DNA of 64,000 nt from NCBI GenBank assembly GCA_000827265.1, contig KN834749.1, forward strand, positions 1,601,500 to 1,665,499. The letters are read 5' to 3'. The notes under the pieces were generated by a model. It saw nothing but the letters and a program-made list of their open reading frames with translations, searched no databases and was not told the DNA's origin. Below, one piece after another: positions 21,910 through 34,258 of this stretch. Every line of letters begins with the position of its first letter. Position 1 is the stretch's first letter. The translations under genes were made by a program, and so were the position numbers. This DNA comes from Collybiopsis luxurians FD-317 M1 (lineage: Eukaryota > Basidiomycota > Agaricomycetes > Agaricales > Omphalotaceae).

Positions 21910-24900
21910 TCACATAACCTCTTGCGTCTCCTCGTCATCAAGTTGGGTTTCTATTTGAGTTTCTGTGATCTGCGACGCATCCGCCATCATGATATCACTC
22001 ATTTGCGACTCTGGAGACGGCTTTTTCATTCCATATGCCTGCTTTTTCAAGTCCCCATTTTCGCTGGCACCGAACAAACCAAATAGTGTCTGCTGTCGGG
22101 GACCTTTGGTATCCATCTTTTCCTTCTCCCTACCTTTGCCTGCGTTGCCAGCGCCTAAGAAAATCATGGTATGAGAGCCGCCTGCTGTATCAACTGATCA
22201 CTCACGTTTCGTCGACTTGGCTGGCGTCTTCTCCGCCGCATCAACTTTTTCAAAGAAGCTTTCGCTCTTGAGTATGGGTTTGTTAATCGCCTTCCTCGCG
22301 AACGGATTCTTGTCTGGTATGGGTTTTCTCGCAAAGGGGTTGCTCTCTTCGTACGACGCCATGAGCAAAGACTGTGGATAACATTGGTGGGAGAACTCAC
22401 TCTGCTTCGGGGGAAGCATCGAAATGCCGATATTGCTCTGCGACTCCATCTCTACGTCGTCGGCGTCACTTCGCTTCCGCTTTTCCGACGAGCTATGATT
22501 TGGCGAAGAGTCGAGGGGGTCAGTCCATGTGCCATCAGAGTCAAAGTTCGACCCTGGTGTAGATGCAAAAGTTGCGTTGGACGAATATTTTGTATCTTCA
22601 ACTGCGGGCGTAGCTCTAGAAAGACCTGGTCTGAAGATGGCTGGAGGAGGACCAAAGTCTTGCAATGGCTTTGATTTTGGGACTAAGCTATTTCCATTAG
22701 CATCATCGTTCAGTAGCCGTTGCGGTCGGGAATCGACTTTGTTCCATCGTCGTCGCTTTTCTCGCGCAGCCTCAAACCGATCTTCGCTATCTTCTCTAAT
22801 CTGCTTGAGGACTTCTACCTTCTCTCTGAATCCGACCAAATGATAAAAGTCTGCTATCTTTGCCACTATGTCGAAGGTCTGGACGTTGTGGAGTAACTTT
22901 GTCAATTCAATAGCCCGGTGGATATTGTCCTCCTTACAGGCGCCCTGAATGAGCGCAACGAATTCCTTGTCAACTGCTCGCTCTCGTGACAATATCTCGT
23001 CTGTTGTCAGCTCTTCATCATCTAATTTCTCCAGGAGCATCTCTTTCAAAAGCAGCTCTCTTTCAATCCTGTAAAACGAATCTGTTCAATCTTTGTTTCC
23101 TCTGGTAGAAGTTGAGTAACATACATTTCTTCCTTCTCATTGTCTGTGTCAAACGGAATTCGTAGGGGCAGTTCCTGTACGAGAGGTCTCGGGAATCCTG
23201 GAAACTCTTGGCGTCCCTAGAACAGCCAGGCGGAGAAGTATCAATCAGGGTGACGTAGAAAATAGGTTGGACACCGACCTTCAAGATCAGACACATGAAT
23301 GTGCTCCCTGTAATACCAACAGGCCAGTATGACTCGTCTTTACCAGCACGGCGAGCTAGGAGGTTCGCATCCAGCATGCAAACCCATGTAGCGTGGTGGG
23401 GAACTCGATATTTAGCCACGAGATGGACCATGCCCGAACTGTCGTAAATCACAGGAGCCTACGGGGGTCGTTACATTGCAAACAAAAGTTGGGCAGTTGG
23501 GTTTAACTTACGCCTTCGTGAGTAATTCCGATCCATTTCAGTGTGTGCCCTTTAGGTATAGGAAGCTCGTCTCGTTGTCGAACACTTAGATCCTCAAAGT
23601 TATACATCTTGTATTGCAACGATTGCGAACCTTCAGAAGATTGAATCAATGACTATGGAAACCCGAGCTACGCAAAAGGCCTCACGCACCATCAATCGTG
23701 GTAGCACCTGCTCGATACACCACCATTACCCACTCATCCCCGGCGACCATCGTGATAAAATCACCTCCTAGAGCGATGAGTCGTCGTGGTCGACCTGTCC
23801 CCGATAGGAATACCAAATGCCCTTGGGAAGTCGCGACTACGACGTTTCCAAAACCCATTAGGTCACCATCGGATTGGTTATTCCTGAAGCTCCGTGATGG
23901 AGTCATTCCACCAGCGGCGATTCCTATCACCTTCGTACCAGAATTCTTCAGCATATAAGTCCAGTCATTTTGAGAAGTCGTCCATGAGCCGTAAGGTTTG
24001 TACAAGACTGTTGTGTCACTGGCGAACAAGGCTCCACGCTCACCTAGACGTAAGATATCAGAAAAAAAATCAAAGTACCATGGAGAGGACTAGCCCAGGT
24101 ATGCAAGATGGCACTTATGCGTATCATTGAAGTGATAACTTCGCCTTGCCGTTTTATCGAAAAAATCGACACTGACGAGGTTGTATTCTTCCTGTTCAGG
24201 TTGCGTAGCTTCAATGACACCGAGCATGTTATATGCTTATAGAAGTTGTCAAAGAGACAATTAACCGATCAGATGAGGCCCGCATCTTAGAGAATAACTT
24301 ACCCAGGTAGCGCTTTTTCCCCTGGAATGGCGTCGAGCCAGGTTGAAACGCTGGCTGAGCTTTAGTAATGCTCACTGAACAATCACACAAAGTCAGACAG
24401 GAGAAGTTCAGACAGTGGCGATTTCAGGGAATCTCACCCATTTCCCTTACAAGCCCTCCGCCATCGTCGTCCCTGCCCTTCGCATGCTTCATCGAATGAT
24501 CTTCGGTATCCTCCAGATATCCCCCAACATCGTCAATAACAAAATCGGTATCATCGATATCAAAGTTAGCATTCCCCAGCCCATCCTCATCTTCTGAAGC
24601 ACCATTTTTGCGATTGTCAGCTTCATGTCCTTGTATATCGCTGTCATAGGATATTACAGCATGCAGTGTGGTATCGGTGTCTTCGGCAAAGAGGTCAGTT
24701 TTGGGGAAATGATCGGATTTTGAGGAAATCAAGTTCTTCGATGTTGTTCCTGTGGGGCCAGACAATCGTTCGACGGGATTCGGTAAATTTGTCGGTATAG
24801 GATTAGGCCAACGCATAAATTGCCCGGAGGTGTCTGTCCATGCAACGAGATTGTCGGTAGGAGAAAACGAAATCTGTGTGATTAGTCCTCCACGGTTCGC

Positions 24901-26118
24901 TGGAGTTTTACTGCCGAAGTTGTTTGAGTATCCAGCAGGTCCCGTTTGAGATGTCTCACCTGTTCACTATCTCTCGTCTATCCGTTCGCCAAATGAATAC
25001 TGTCGTTCCGCAAGCCGTCGCCAGATACGCGCCGTTAGGTGAGATGGCCAACGCTGTCGTCGCTCCAGTGACCCGGTGGTCAGTGAGTTTGCCAGTCTGG
25101 ATCCAATTTTTACTCGATATGCAAATAATATCTAGGTTAACGGGTTAGTGACATTGGACTTCGGTGCTCTTGGAAGAAGTACCATGAGTCTTGGAAATGA
25201 TATAGAAATGGCTGCCGGAGGGATGCCAGACTGCAGAGCAATCGTGCCAAAATTCTGGTGAGCTGGAAAAAGGTGCAATCAGTTAACATGCTCTGGAAGA
25301 ACACACGGCCGTACCTTGGCTCCGTCACGGATGGTATGACTCCATCCAAAGTGTGTACTATTACAGGATCCTCTCCAGATAAATCCCAAATAATAATCTT
25401 GCCGTCAGACGCGCAAGTACTCTATGTGTGTGCGTGTGTGAAATTAATTTTCAGGGAAAGAATCATAAGGGTGAGGTGAAAAACACGTACCAATATTGGG
25501 GCTATAGGATGCCACGATGCTTTTCGTACGTTATGCTTGTGACCATTCAAGAGCATTACTTTGAGAGTATCCTCCATATCGACCACTTTTGCAACGGGAT
25601 TACTGAAGAGTGGAAGAATATCGTCAGAAATGTCAAAGAAAAAACCCAGCCTTGACAACAAACTCTGAAGTAACGGCCAATCGTCTGCCCTTAGGATCCA
25701 GGGCTATACATCTCACAGGAAGAGAGGCACCATCGGTGACATTTCCATGAAATTCCTCCCTGTCTTTGATATAGCGCCGGACATACGAGTCTTCGCTGCT
25801 GGACAGCCAATAGTCGTCCTACAAGACGCGTAAATTATCGGTTTTGTCAAGAGGAAAACAGACGCACTGAAACTGCAAGTGACGTGACGGGTTCCTCTGC
25901 CTCAGTTACTATTCCCGGCTCTGACTCTTCTGTGACCTTCCAGATACGAACCGTGGAATCTGAGCCGCCAGTAAAAGCGTGTCTGTAAAAGCTATGTGGG
26001 CATATGAGGTATGGGCAGAAATTGCGACTAACATTCCGTCAACAGCAAATGAAAGACAGGTAACGCCTTCGCTGTGGCCTTTAGCGGCGATGATATTGTT
26101 GTCAGTGGAGGACGACAT
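21910..26118 (-). CDS. DNA polymerase alpha-binding replisome adaptor Mcl1/Ctf4 (WDHD1/AND-1)
   Basis: Trimeric hub linking CMG helicase to DNA polymerase alpha and other fork proteins. 16 exons: 26118-26033, 25991-25868, 25818-25664, 25602-25491, 25421-25315, 25262-25183, 25131-24960, 24910-24438, 24374-24303, 24235-24095, 24043-23690, 23630-23512, 23458-23279, 23216-23125, 23068-22206, 22154-21910 (about 1124 residues). N-terminal WD40 propeller ([44 protein letters not shown]), acidic linker ([14 protein letters not shown]), and the SepB-type second propeller ([52 protein letters not shown]). The tail carries a PIP-like [10 protein letters not shown] motif and an acidic end. The intron at 24094-24044 starts GCTAGT (GC-AG); a stop-free 54-nt segment in exon 15 (22390-22337) may also be an intron. 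Diverges from the TMEM135-like gene across 98 bp. Confidence 0.9.
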
Positions 26119-26216
26119 GGTGGTCAAGTGTGACTCCAGACGAGCGTGCCGTGGTCTCGGCGTCACATCTCGTGAAATCACAAGTTCGTGTCAGGTCACG
26201 TATTCATCAACCATTC

Positions 26217-28090
26217 ATGGCATTGAACCCAAACGATTTGCTAGACAAACTGCCTGAGCTCTCGGATGACCCCACACATCCGACACAAGTCGCACTTAGA
26301 ACCTATGCATTAGCTTTATCCCTTTCGCTGGGCCCTTCACTTGTTCCTTTCGTTCTTTCCTCTGTCACCGGCCGGCGCTCACAAAAAACCGGGCTGGCAG
26401 CCTTGAGAAAGGTCCTCAGAAGAGAACTCGGCTACGACGGGTTCGCTTTCGCCATAACTTTGGCAGTAGGCGGAGGCGCTGCTATCAATCGCCTATGGGA
26501 ATCGAAGAAAAAAGAAAACTCGTGGTTTTCTTACTTGGATTCCCGATTTTCACCGGCTCAGAGATCGTTTATTGCTAACATTTTTACGTCGTCGCTCTCC
26601 ATTCTTCTCCTTCAAACAGGCCGGCGGCGCTCAGAACGTCTTCGAAACATTCCACGTCCGGGGGCTTTACCTATTCCATATACTTACACCCCCTCTAACT
26701 CATCCGCTATTGCAAACAGATCTCCTTCTCCAACTCTAGATCTCACCCTCCTCGTGTTGGTTCGAGCGTTAGACGCCGCCCTTCAATCAATCATTCTAAA
26801 AATTACAAACAGATCAGAGCAGGAGCCGCCACCTTTTAACTCTGAGCCTGCCATCAAAGAGAGGCATCACAAAGCAAAAGTCACGCTGCTCACAACCAGG
26901 TTGGATGCCCTCGTATTCTGGGCTTGTAGCGCAAGGATAATGTGGTGTTTCTTCTACGAGCCGGAAAGGTGCATCTACAACCTTTTCTTCCATGTAGAGA
27001 GCCCCACCTGACTGATCATCGTTAAGGCTCCCCACCACTTACGTCAAATGGATCCGAACACTCGCCGGCGTCGACAGTCGTCTCCTTCGCGCCTTGCGCC
27101 TTCTAAGAAATGGCGAATGGACATACACCCGTGGTTCCCCATCCTATCCAAAACTTCTTACTGCCTACGCCGAAGATTTAGGATATCCTTCATCTTGGGG
27201 CGACCCGTCAAGTTTACCTGCTTTTGGCGGACCTTCTGCAGAGAAAATATGGAAGTCGCTGGGAGTTATCGGACGTGGAAGGGTGGGGGGAGTTCCTTGT
27301 GAACTGGTCCACGGAGGTGTTGGGTCTAGATTGTCCTTGATTGGCAGTTGTACGGCAAATTCAGGCATACGAGGTCTGAGAGCTTTTCTCGAGGCGTTAC
27401 TGATCTATCTTCCGGTAAGCTTGATCTCTCTCTCTCTTTTTACCCTCGTGATCCTTATGTTCAAACCTCAGGCCCACTTCCTCCCTATCTTCATAACTCG
27501 ACCGCAAGTTCTAAGTCATCCCCATCGAATTTTCACGACCATCTTCTCAACATTTCGCAGTGCCGCATTCTTATCCTCTTTCATTTCCTCCTTCTGGCTC
27601 TCAGTATGCTTCACCCGTACTCTTGCTCTCGCTCGACTATTTCCGAATGTATCGCATGATTTTTGGGATGGCCCTTTCGGCTGTATTCTTGCGGGTTGTT
27701 TGATGTGTGGAAGTAGTATCTGGATTGAGAATGGCAGAAGGAGAGGGGAGATGGCATTGTATGTTTTGCCGCGAGCGCTTAGAGCTTGTATACCGAATAA
27801 GTGGATTAAGAGCAGGAATAAAGTTGTCATTGCGTTGGAGAGGTACGTCCCCTTTCGCTGCGATTCATTTGATATTGATTTTCTTGAGCAGGCTTACGTT
27901 CGTTATTTCCTTGTCCTCGCTTTTGACCGCTGCCATCCACAAACCAGAGTCTCTGAGAGGTCTCTCGCGCTGGTGTCTTGCCTTCATTATGAATGGCCCA
28001 CATGCAGGCTTCTGGCAACGTCGGAGAAAAAACCTCTCGACACGTCCCGGGACGCCTGCTTCGGAGTCATCCGTACCAAATTCTAATTGA
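26217..28090 (+). CDS. TMEM135-like multi-pass membrane protein
   Basis: 569 residues; exons 26217-26968, 27027-27414, 27472-27842, 27892-28090. Several hydrophobic segments are visible (VALRTYALALSLSLGPSLV; FAFAITLAVGGGA; LLIYLPAHFLPIFI; AAFLSSFISSFWLSVCF). A conserved-looking block FWDGPFGCILAGCLMCGSSI is followed by WIENGRRRGEMALYVLPRA. This Gly/Cys-rich block and the RRRGEMALY-LPRA signature are typical of the TMEM135 family, linked in animals to mitochondrial dynamics and peroxisomal/lipid metabolism. Intron 27415-27471 is 57 nt without stop, starts with a CT-rich run, and was removed because it lengthens the loop after LLIYLP. Fungal function not established. Confidence 0.78.
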
Positions 28091-28189
28091 GGAGACAGTC
28101 AAGCGAAATATAAACCGGTACACCCTCAGCTGCAGAATCCCACATTCATTATTGCATACAGATTTCCTTTTAGAATTACGCTACGTAAT

Positions 28190-29653
28190 TCAACCGCTCC
28201 AGAGGTGTAAAGTGTGGTCATAGAAGGAACAGCTAGCTATCGCCGTTTTCCCATTCTTCGATGGAGCAAAAGACCAATCTACACCATAGGCCAATGATTT
28301 ATGTTCATCGAATCGCTGACTGATGTTGCCAAAAGTAGTAGGCGACAAATTGCTGGAAATTTCCGATGTGTTAAGCTCGTCAAACTGTAGAATCTTGAAC
28401 CCATCATGCATGCACGCGACGAGAAGATCAGATTTCCGTGAAGGACTGGGGTGCCATTTGACTCGCCAGGCTCCACCGCCAATGATACTTGTTTGGGAGA
28501 CAGGCTTGAGAGGGTTTCGGGTGTCAAAGAGGCGGATAGAGGAGTCGTAGCTAGACATGCCTGGGAAGAAGGAAGCCGACTCGATTCAAAGGACGATAGA
28601 GCACTCACCTGCCTACGGCAAAAAGATGTTCTAAGTGAGGATGCTTTTGGATTGTTGTTATGCCCGCATCGAAACTAGAAGGAAAAAAAAAAAACTTCAG
28701 AAACGTCTGAGGCGGAATAAATATAACAAACCGTTTGTTGACAAATATTGGTTCATGACATCCGGCTCGCATGTCCCATCCTTTGAGCTTGAGATCATCA
28801 CCACCTGCCGTTATATAAGTAACTTACAAGAAGTGCATGCGTAATGATATGAAAGAGTGGTTATGCACCTGAGTAAACTATGTTCATATCCCAGTAATTC
28901 CAAGTTGCGATCCACGGTTCATGCTCGTGAGCTTGCCAGGTTCTTTCAGATACGATTGCACTTTCTGTGGGTTCTAGCAAGGCAAGTGAACCGTCGGAAA
29001 GTGAGACAACCAGTTTGCCCAAGTTTCTAGATGAAGAGAGTCAGGGCGCGAACTTGGTACGGGAATAGATATTCACGATTCTGGATGAAGCCTGTTTGAC
29101 CAATCCAGCGAAAGGCAGAGGGTCTCTGAAGAGGATGTAATGCGTTGGCGAGTAGTTTCCTCGAGACATGACTAGACCGAAGATCAAGGTCCGAAATTGA
29201 GCAAAAACACAATATCTCTGACTTCATTCGGATTCCAATCAAGAAGAAAGATATCCCCCTCAGAGCTAGCAATAGCGAGGGTCGCCTTGCTAGCGGCAGA
29301 TCTGTGACACCTTTGAATGCAAAACTTCACCGATCTCATCTATTCAGAGATGAGGGAACTATTGACAATACCATTTCATGTCTGGGATTGCGGGATAATC
29401 TATTTCCTGAATTTTGTGACTTTTATTGAAAGATTAGCGGCCTTACAGAGTCAGAGGGACAAGATACGTACAAGTCGTCTCGGTCATACTGACACCTTAA
29501 AACCAGGCATTGGCCATGTCTGTTTTGTGGACGCGTCCTGACTATCTCGTCCGACTGGATGAGATTGTACGTTCCACATACAAATATATCTTGAGCGTTC
29601 GGGTGCGGACAGAATTCCACAGAATCTGCGGGCAAGATGGTGTCAATAAACAT
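28190..29653 (-). CDS. DPH7: Diphthine methylesterase, WD40 (Dph7/Rrt2)
   Basis: WD40 protein that demethylates methylated diphthine on elongation factor 2, allowing the final amidation to diphthamide. Eight exons: 29653-29468, 29406-29372, 29310-29223, 29171-29077, 29026-28869, 28804-28732, 28674-28609, 28550-28190 (353 residues, near the family's ~380-450). Seen in order: ADSVEFCPHPNAQDIFVCGT, PAIPDMKWCHR, LAIASSEGDIFLLDWNP, LCLSLDWSN, NLGKLVVSLSDGSLALLE, DDLKLKGWDMR, YDSSIRLFDTRNP, GGGAWRVKWHP, LAYGVDWSFAP and IASCSFYDHTLHLWSG. These blades match Dph7 well. The acceptor before MKWCHR lies downstream of an earlier weaker AG; it alone keeps the frame. Confidence 0.92.
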
Positions 29654-29704
29654 TGATCGATGTTCAACGGCTGGGGCGCTTATTGCTGGCTTGCCCCTAC
29701 CACC
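29654..29704. promoter_or_regulatory. 51-bp divergent interval DPH7 / carboxypeptidase Y
   Basis: Start codons of two unrelated genes lie 51 bp apart on opposite strands. The CPY ATG has a good context (CACCATGA). No TATA-like box is visible. A shared bidirectional promoter is inferred. Confidence 0.4.
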
Positions 29705-31721
29705 ATGAAATTCTGGTTACTCTCTGTTCTTCCCATAGTTATAGCTCATTATACCCCCGAACAGTATGTCTTAAACGGTGATAGACTCTCTATGGACAAT
29801 CCAAGCACTGCGGTGAAGAACATTGCAGATCAGTTTCTGAGTGACGCGAAGAAGGTCGTGCTTCAGGGCAAGAAGAACATGCAAATTTGGCTCCATCAGG
29901 GCAAGGAGTTTATCAAGCAGAATGATCTCCTTTGTACGTTTTACAAACAATTGTTATTGGATATGAAGTCGCGAATGCTTCTCCAGATGAACTGGTCTCG
30001 CATCCCGACTTTGACCAGCACCGACTTAGATTGACAGAACCGTCACTTTGCGATTCCTCAGTCAAGCAATATTCTGGATATCTTGATATAGAAGAGAATA
30101 AACATCTTTTCTTTTGGTGCGGCACATTATGACTGATAAATTAAGGTGCTCATTTGCGTTCAGGTTCTTTGAGTCTAGACATTCGCCTAAAGATGCACCC
30201 CTTATTCTTTGGCTCAATGGTGGACCCGGATGCTCTTCTTCCACCGGTTTGCTTTTTGAACTCGGCCCCTGTCGCGTCGTTGGCAACAATGATACAGCTA
30301 TCAACCCTTATAGCTGGAACACTCAGGCCAACATCCTGTTCCTTGACCAGCCTGTTTCTGTCGGCTATTCTTACACTGATAACGGCGAATCCGTTAACAC
30401 GAGTCCGATCGCAGGAAAGGACGTGTACGCCTTTCTCGAACTCTTTCTCAATAGATTCCCTGAATATTCTACTCTTCCGTTCCATCTTGCCGCCGAGAGC
30501 TATGGTGGTACCTATGCCCCCAATATTGCCAATGTCATATACAAGAAGAACAAGGAACTTTCTCTAGCTCTGACTAGTTCCACACAGCTCAAGAAAATCA
30601 ACTTGGCTTCGGTCATCTTGGCTAACGGTCTGACGAATCCTTATATACAAATGGGAAGCATCGCTGACTGGGCATGTGATGGACCCTATGCTGTTTATGA
30701 CGATCCTCAAGGGCCCCAGTGTCAAGCCCTGAGGGCAAAGATTCCAACTTGCCAGAGGTAGGCGATACATGACGTGATGAACACCCTGTACTCAGTTTTA
30801 CTTGCAGGTTAATCAACTCATGCTACACATTCGATTCGCGTTTTACATGTGTTCCAGCACTCGCGTACTGCAACTCTCAACTTTTCGGACCTCTCATGCG
30901 TACGAAAAACTACGATTCATTCTAATCACCACTTATCCTTTCTTGTACAGAATTGGGACTTAATCCTTACGACGTGCGTAGGAATTGCGATCGTGCCAAG
31001 GATGGAGAACTTTGCTATCGTGATATGAACTGGGTGGCCACTTGGATGAACGACCCTAGGAACAAGGTAGCACTTGGTGCCAACCCGTCACTCGACTTTG
31101 AGAACTGCAACATGGACGTCAATCAAGCATTTGCATTGCAGGGCGACGGTGCCCACAATAGCGCAATTCTTCTTCCAGACCTTATCAACAACGGTGTCCG
31201 GCTGCTGGTCTACGCTGGGAATGCTGGTACGTAGGACTTGTTTTACATCGATCTGTGCTTACGGCACTCCAGATATGATGTGCAATTTCATTGTAAGATT
31301 GGTCCTGTGTCATACATCAATTTATTGACGCTCTTGCTAGGGCAATGAACGTTGGGTTGAGGCGCTTGAAACCAAATTTCACGATGAGTTCAAGTCCGCT
31401 AATTCGATTCCATGGATCACAGCCAAGGGCGGTAAACTTGCCGGGACTGTTCGTTCTGCAGGAAACGTAGGCTTTGGTGCTGGAAATGTTACATTTGTCA
31501 CTGTCCACGAAGCTGGGTATGTCCATTATTCGTTCAATGTTAATGAAGGAGATCTAAATAATTTCTCCAGCCATATGGTACCATACGATCAACCTGAGGC
31601 AGCGCTCGTGAGTATCACTCTACCATTTCGAGTCTAGATGAAGATGTTGAATGATTTCTGACAGGATCTCATTACTCGATGGATTATGGACTCTCCTTTA
31701 TCTGTGGCGGATGAATATTGA
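29705..31721 (+). CDS. Vacuolar serine carboxypeptidase (carboxypeptidase Y, S10 family)
   Basis: Secretory/vacuolar C-terminal peptidase, 542 residues. Exons 29705-29933, 29969-30116, 30164-30757, 30808-30899, 30951-31226, 31273-31292, 31341-31516, 31571-31607, 31665-31721. N-terminal signal peptide (MKFWLLSVLPIVIAH), then a propeptide, then the mature enzyme from about residue 100. Catalytic Ser in AAESYGGTYAP, Asp in VYAGNADMMCN, His in HEAGHMVPYDQP; also LWLNGGPGCSSSTG. The first intron is only 35 nt and its removal is required to join NDLL to FANASPDELVSHPDF; the sixth coding exon is only 20 nt. All three catalytic residues present, so an active enzyme is expected. Confidence 0.94.
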
Positions 31722-32578
31722 CTTGATCCGTCCGTTCGACTGGTCGAGTGAAAGATTCTTCATTTTATGACTTAATTACTTTTCCGTACTTGTAATACTA
31801 TAGATTCACACGTCTTGTTCTGTCTGCCCTTTATCTTCTCGTTATACGGCAGCAACAAGACCGTCATGAATGTCGCGGGCTCGGAGTGACGGATCTTGGA
31901 TGGTATGCTCGAAAGTCGTCAAGAATTTTGCGTTCGCCAAGTAACAATTGAAAGTGTTGAATGAGAACGGCAAATATGGCATGCCTGCCACTTTTTGAGG
32001 TCCCATAATTGGGCACGTCGACACCTCCAACACCTCCAACACCTTCGCGTTGAGGTTCGGCAAACGCATGAGCTTTCCTACCTAGTATCCTATATCTCAA
32101 GTGTACTGGAATACTTCCGTTCCTCTAAACTTAGACCGGAGGATATCGACACATTAAAAGTGGCTATCCTTTTGAGAACACCATTCGCAAACGCTCCAGT
32201 CAAATTTACACCTTGGCATTGGGTTTCAAGCTAGTCGATATACAAAATTATATTATATACACAGCAAGTACATCGGTATGAAATCAATATGCTCGAGTAC
32301 TCGGGAATGAATTAGAATGTACAGTATAAAGTAGTAAGTATACACGAAAGATTAGACCTTGTAAGCCGGTAAATTTCCCGAGAAAAGAGAAGCCGAATTG
32401 ATAGAGGATCGTGAAAACCATATTCTTTACAACACAGATTAGGAAGGGTATTGCGTATGCAGAGAGACACGAAAACAAGCGACGACATTTGATAGATCAA
32501 TCACAGAAGTTTCTTTGCAAAACTTGATGTTGAGATAAGAACCGAAAGCAGGATTAATTGCGACAAGTTGAAATAGAT
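31722..32578. other. Convergent gene-free interval
   Basis: 857 bp between the CPY stop and the PP2C stop. Two short open frames (minus 32069-31842, plus 31995-32234) overlap on opposite strands and have no recognisable features. A short direct repeat of CACCTCCAA (two copies plus a partial) is at about 32021-32045. No gene is supported. Confidence 0.5.
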
Positions 32579-34258
32579 TCACAGGGTCTGCACACTAGAA
32601 ATTGGATAGAGATAGATGAGCAATCACTTGCCTATCGATACAGTCAAAAAGAAGACCTACACAATGGAGGTATCGTCAATCCAAGCATACTCCGGCATAT
32701 CAAGGGTCAAGACTCTCGAGACACTCGCCCGGTCGTCCCCGCCTAAGGCGCGCCGCAACAACCTCAACGCCATGTTACGGGACTCGTATCCCGGCGTCGA
32801 GGGTCCGGACGAAGCAGGAGAACCAAAAGGCGAGTGCGGATTAGAGGAGACCGAGGGAGACATTGGAAGTATGTTATTTATGTTGCTTCGGTCTATGCCT
32901 TCGTCAGTCTGTGACGGGAAAGCCACGACATCGTGTGCCCAATCGGAGATGATCTTCTCTTGACCCTCGGTACTGCACAGATCCGTGAACCCGTCGGAAC
33001 AAAGAATAAGGAACCGAGGTAATAATGTTAATGGTATGGCAAAAGAGCTCTCAGGAGTGGAGTTCTCGACATTATTCAGGGAAACATGAGAAATCTCGGG
33101 CTGAGTAGAAATGTATGGCGGAGTTCGGTTCCGAACAAGAAATTCTTCCCATGGAGAAGTATCTTGGAAGCCGGGCAATAGGTTATAAAGGATCCGACGA
33201 GTGAATTCTGGAGGCTGCTTGAAGGGGGTGTCGCCAAGAGCTGAGGAAGGTCAGATGTTGGGTAAAGGATTGGAAAAGCTCAACGCACAGCGAGTGGGAT
33301 GTAAAGCCCCCAAAATCCGTCGATCTATAACAGCTTCGGGCTCGTTTGCGTGTTCACTTCGTACTCGGGCCACCTCTGCGTCGTTGTCTCCATTGTGTGC
33401 TTGGGTTAAGACTTGGATATCCCAATCTGAAGAGCCTCTGGGGGATACCAGAACTGGAATGACGCGTTAACTAGATACAAGGGAAAGTTGCGCAACTGAA
33501 CGTACTCGCTTGGCAGTCACCCAGGTTGGCTATCCAAAGGTTCTCATGCCGAGGATCAAGAAGAGCGACGAGGGCAGTAGTACCATACATATTCAGCCGT
33601 GCTTTGCGATAGTTAGTGCCCCCTTTGTGTTGGTCGTTAATGATTTGATGGATTTGAGCATCAGTGTAATTGGACAGTCCATCGAGTCCTCCGAACAGAT
33701 CAAGCACATCGCCTGCGATTGCATCATCGAAAGCAATGATCGCTCGTGAAAAGCAATCAGATATGAACACTGGATCATTCAGACGGGAGCGCTCATTGTC
33801 GAAGGCGTTCTGAAGGAATTCACCGACAATAAGAGGGAGATGCTTAGCTACATGATCAACGGTAACATCTCCGAGGTGACCTGTCAAGATAATTCATTGC
33901 GCAATTTACACCAGAATATATGGGGTATATACTGATACTGACCATCAAAGACTCCCGTCAGAGACCAGAATTGCCCGGAGATCTCCAGCTGCTTGACAAC
34001 ATATCTGTCCTGCGTCCTTGTCGTCGGTGAAGGCTGAAAGTTGACACTGTCTGCTCTCCAGCCTTTTTGTGCGTTGAACTGAGTGCTTTGTGGTTTGGCT
34101 AGAAGCCTGAGTTCTCGCCATATAGATTCTTCTTGCAAAATAGTGTAGGAGCGAGGCCATGGCCCATCGTGAGGGTCAGTTCTAGAGCCCGGGATATCTT
34201 CTGAAAAGGCCCAACTACTTGAGGTCGATGAAGGGCTGGAAGCGACCAGCGTGGTCAT
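32579..34258 (-). CDS. PP2C-type Ser/Thr phosphatase (Ptc5 / pyruvate dehydrogenase phosphatase-like)
   Basis: 483 residues; exons 34258-33943, 33880-33506, 33453-33289, 33240-32661, 32594-32579. PP2C metal-site motifs seen: VFDGHLGDVT (DGH), NLGDCQAILVS (GDxxA), RSLGDTPFK, FLILCSDGFTDL (DG) and WIDDTSIVV (DD). The insertions around the GGLDGLSN and RNRTPP regions and the overall length resemble Ptc5-type mitochondrial phosphatases, but no clear presequence is visible at MTTLVASSPSSTSSSWAFS, so the compartment is open. The final coding exon is 16 nt; reading through its intron would end the protein three residues earlier, so either form keeps all motifs. Confidence 0.85.

Noticed and set aside
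28681..28694. Poly-A run on the plus strand.
   Set aside because: On the minus strand it is the pyrimidine tract of a DPH7 intron.
31842..32234. Two opposing open frames of 75-79 codons in the convergent interval.
   Set aside because: No domain, no splice structure, overlapping on opposite strands.
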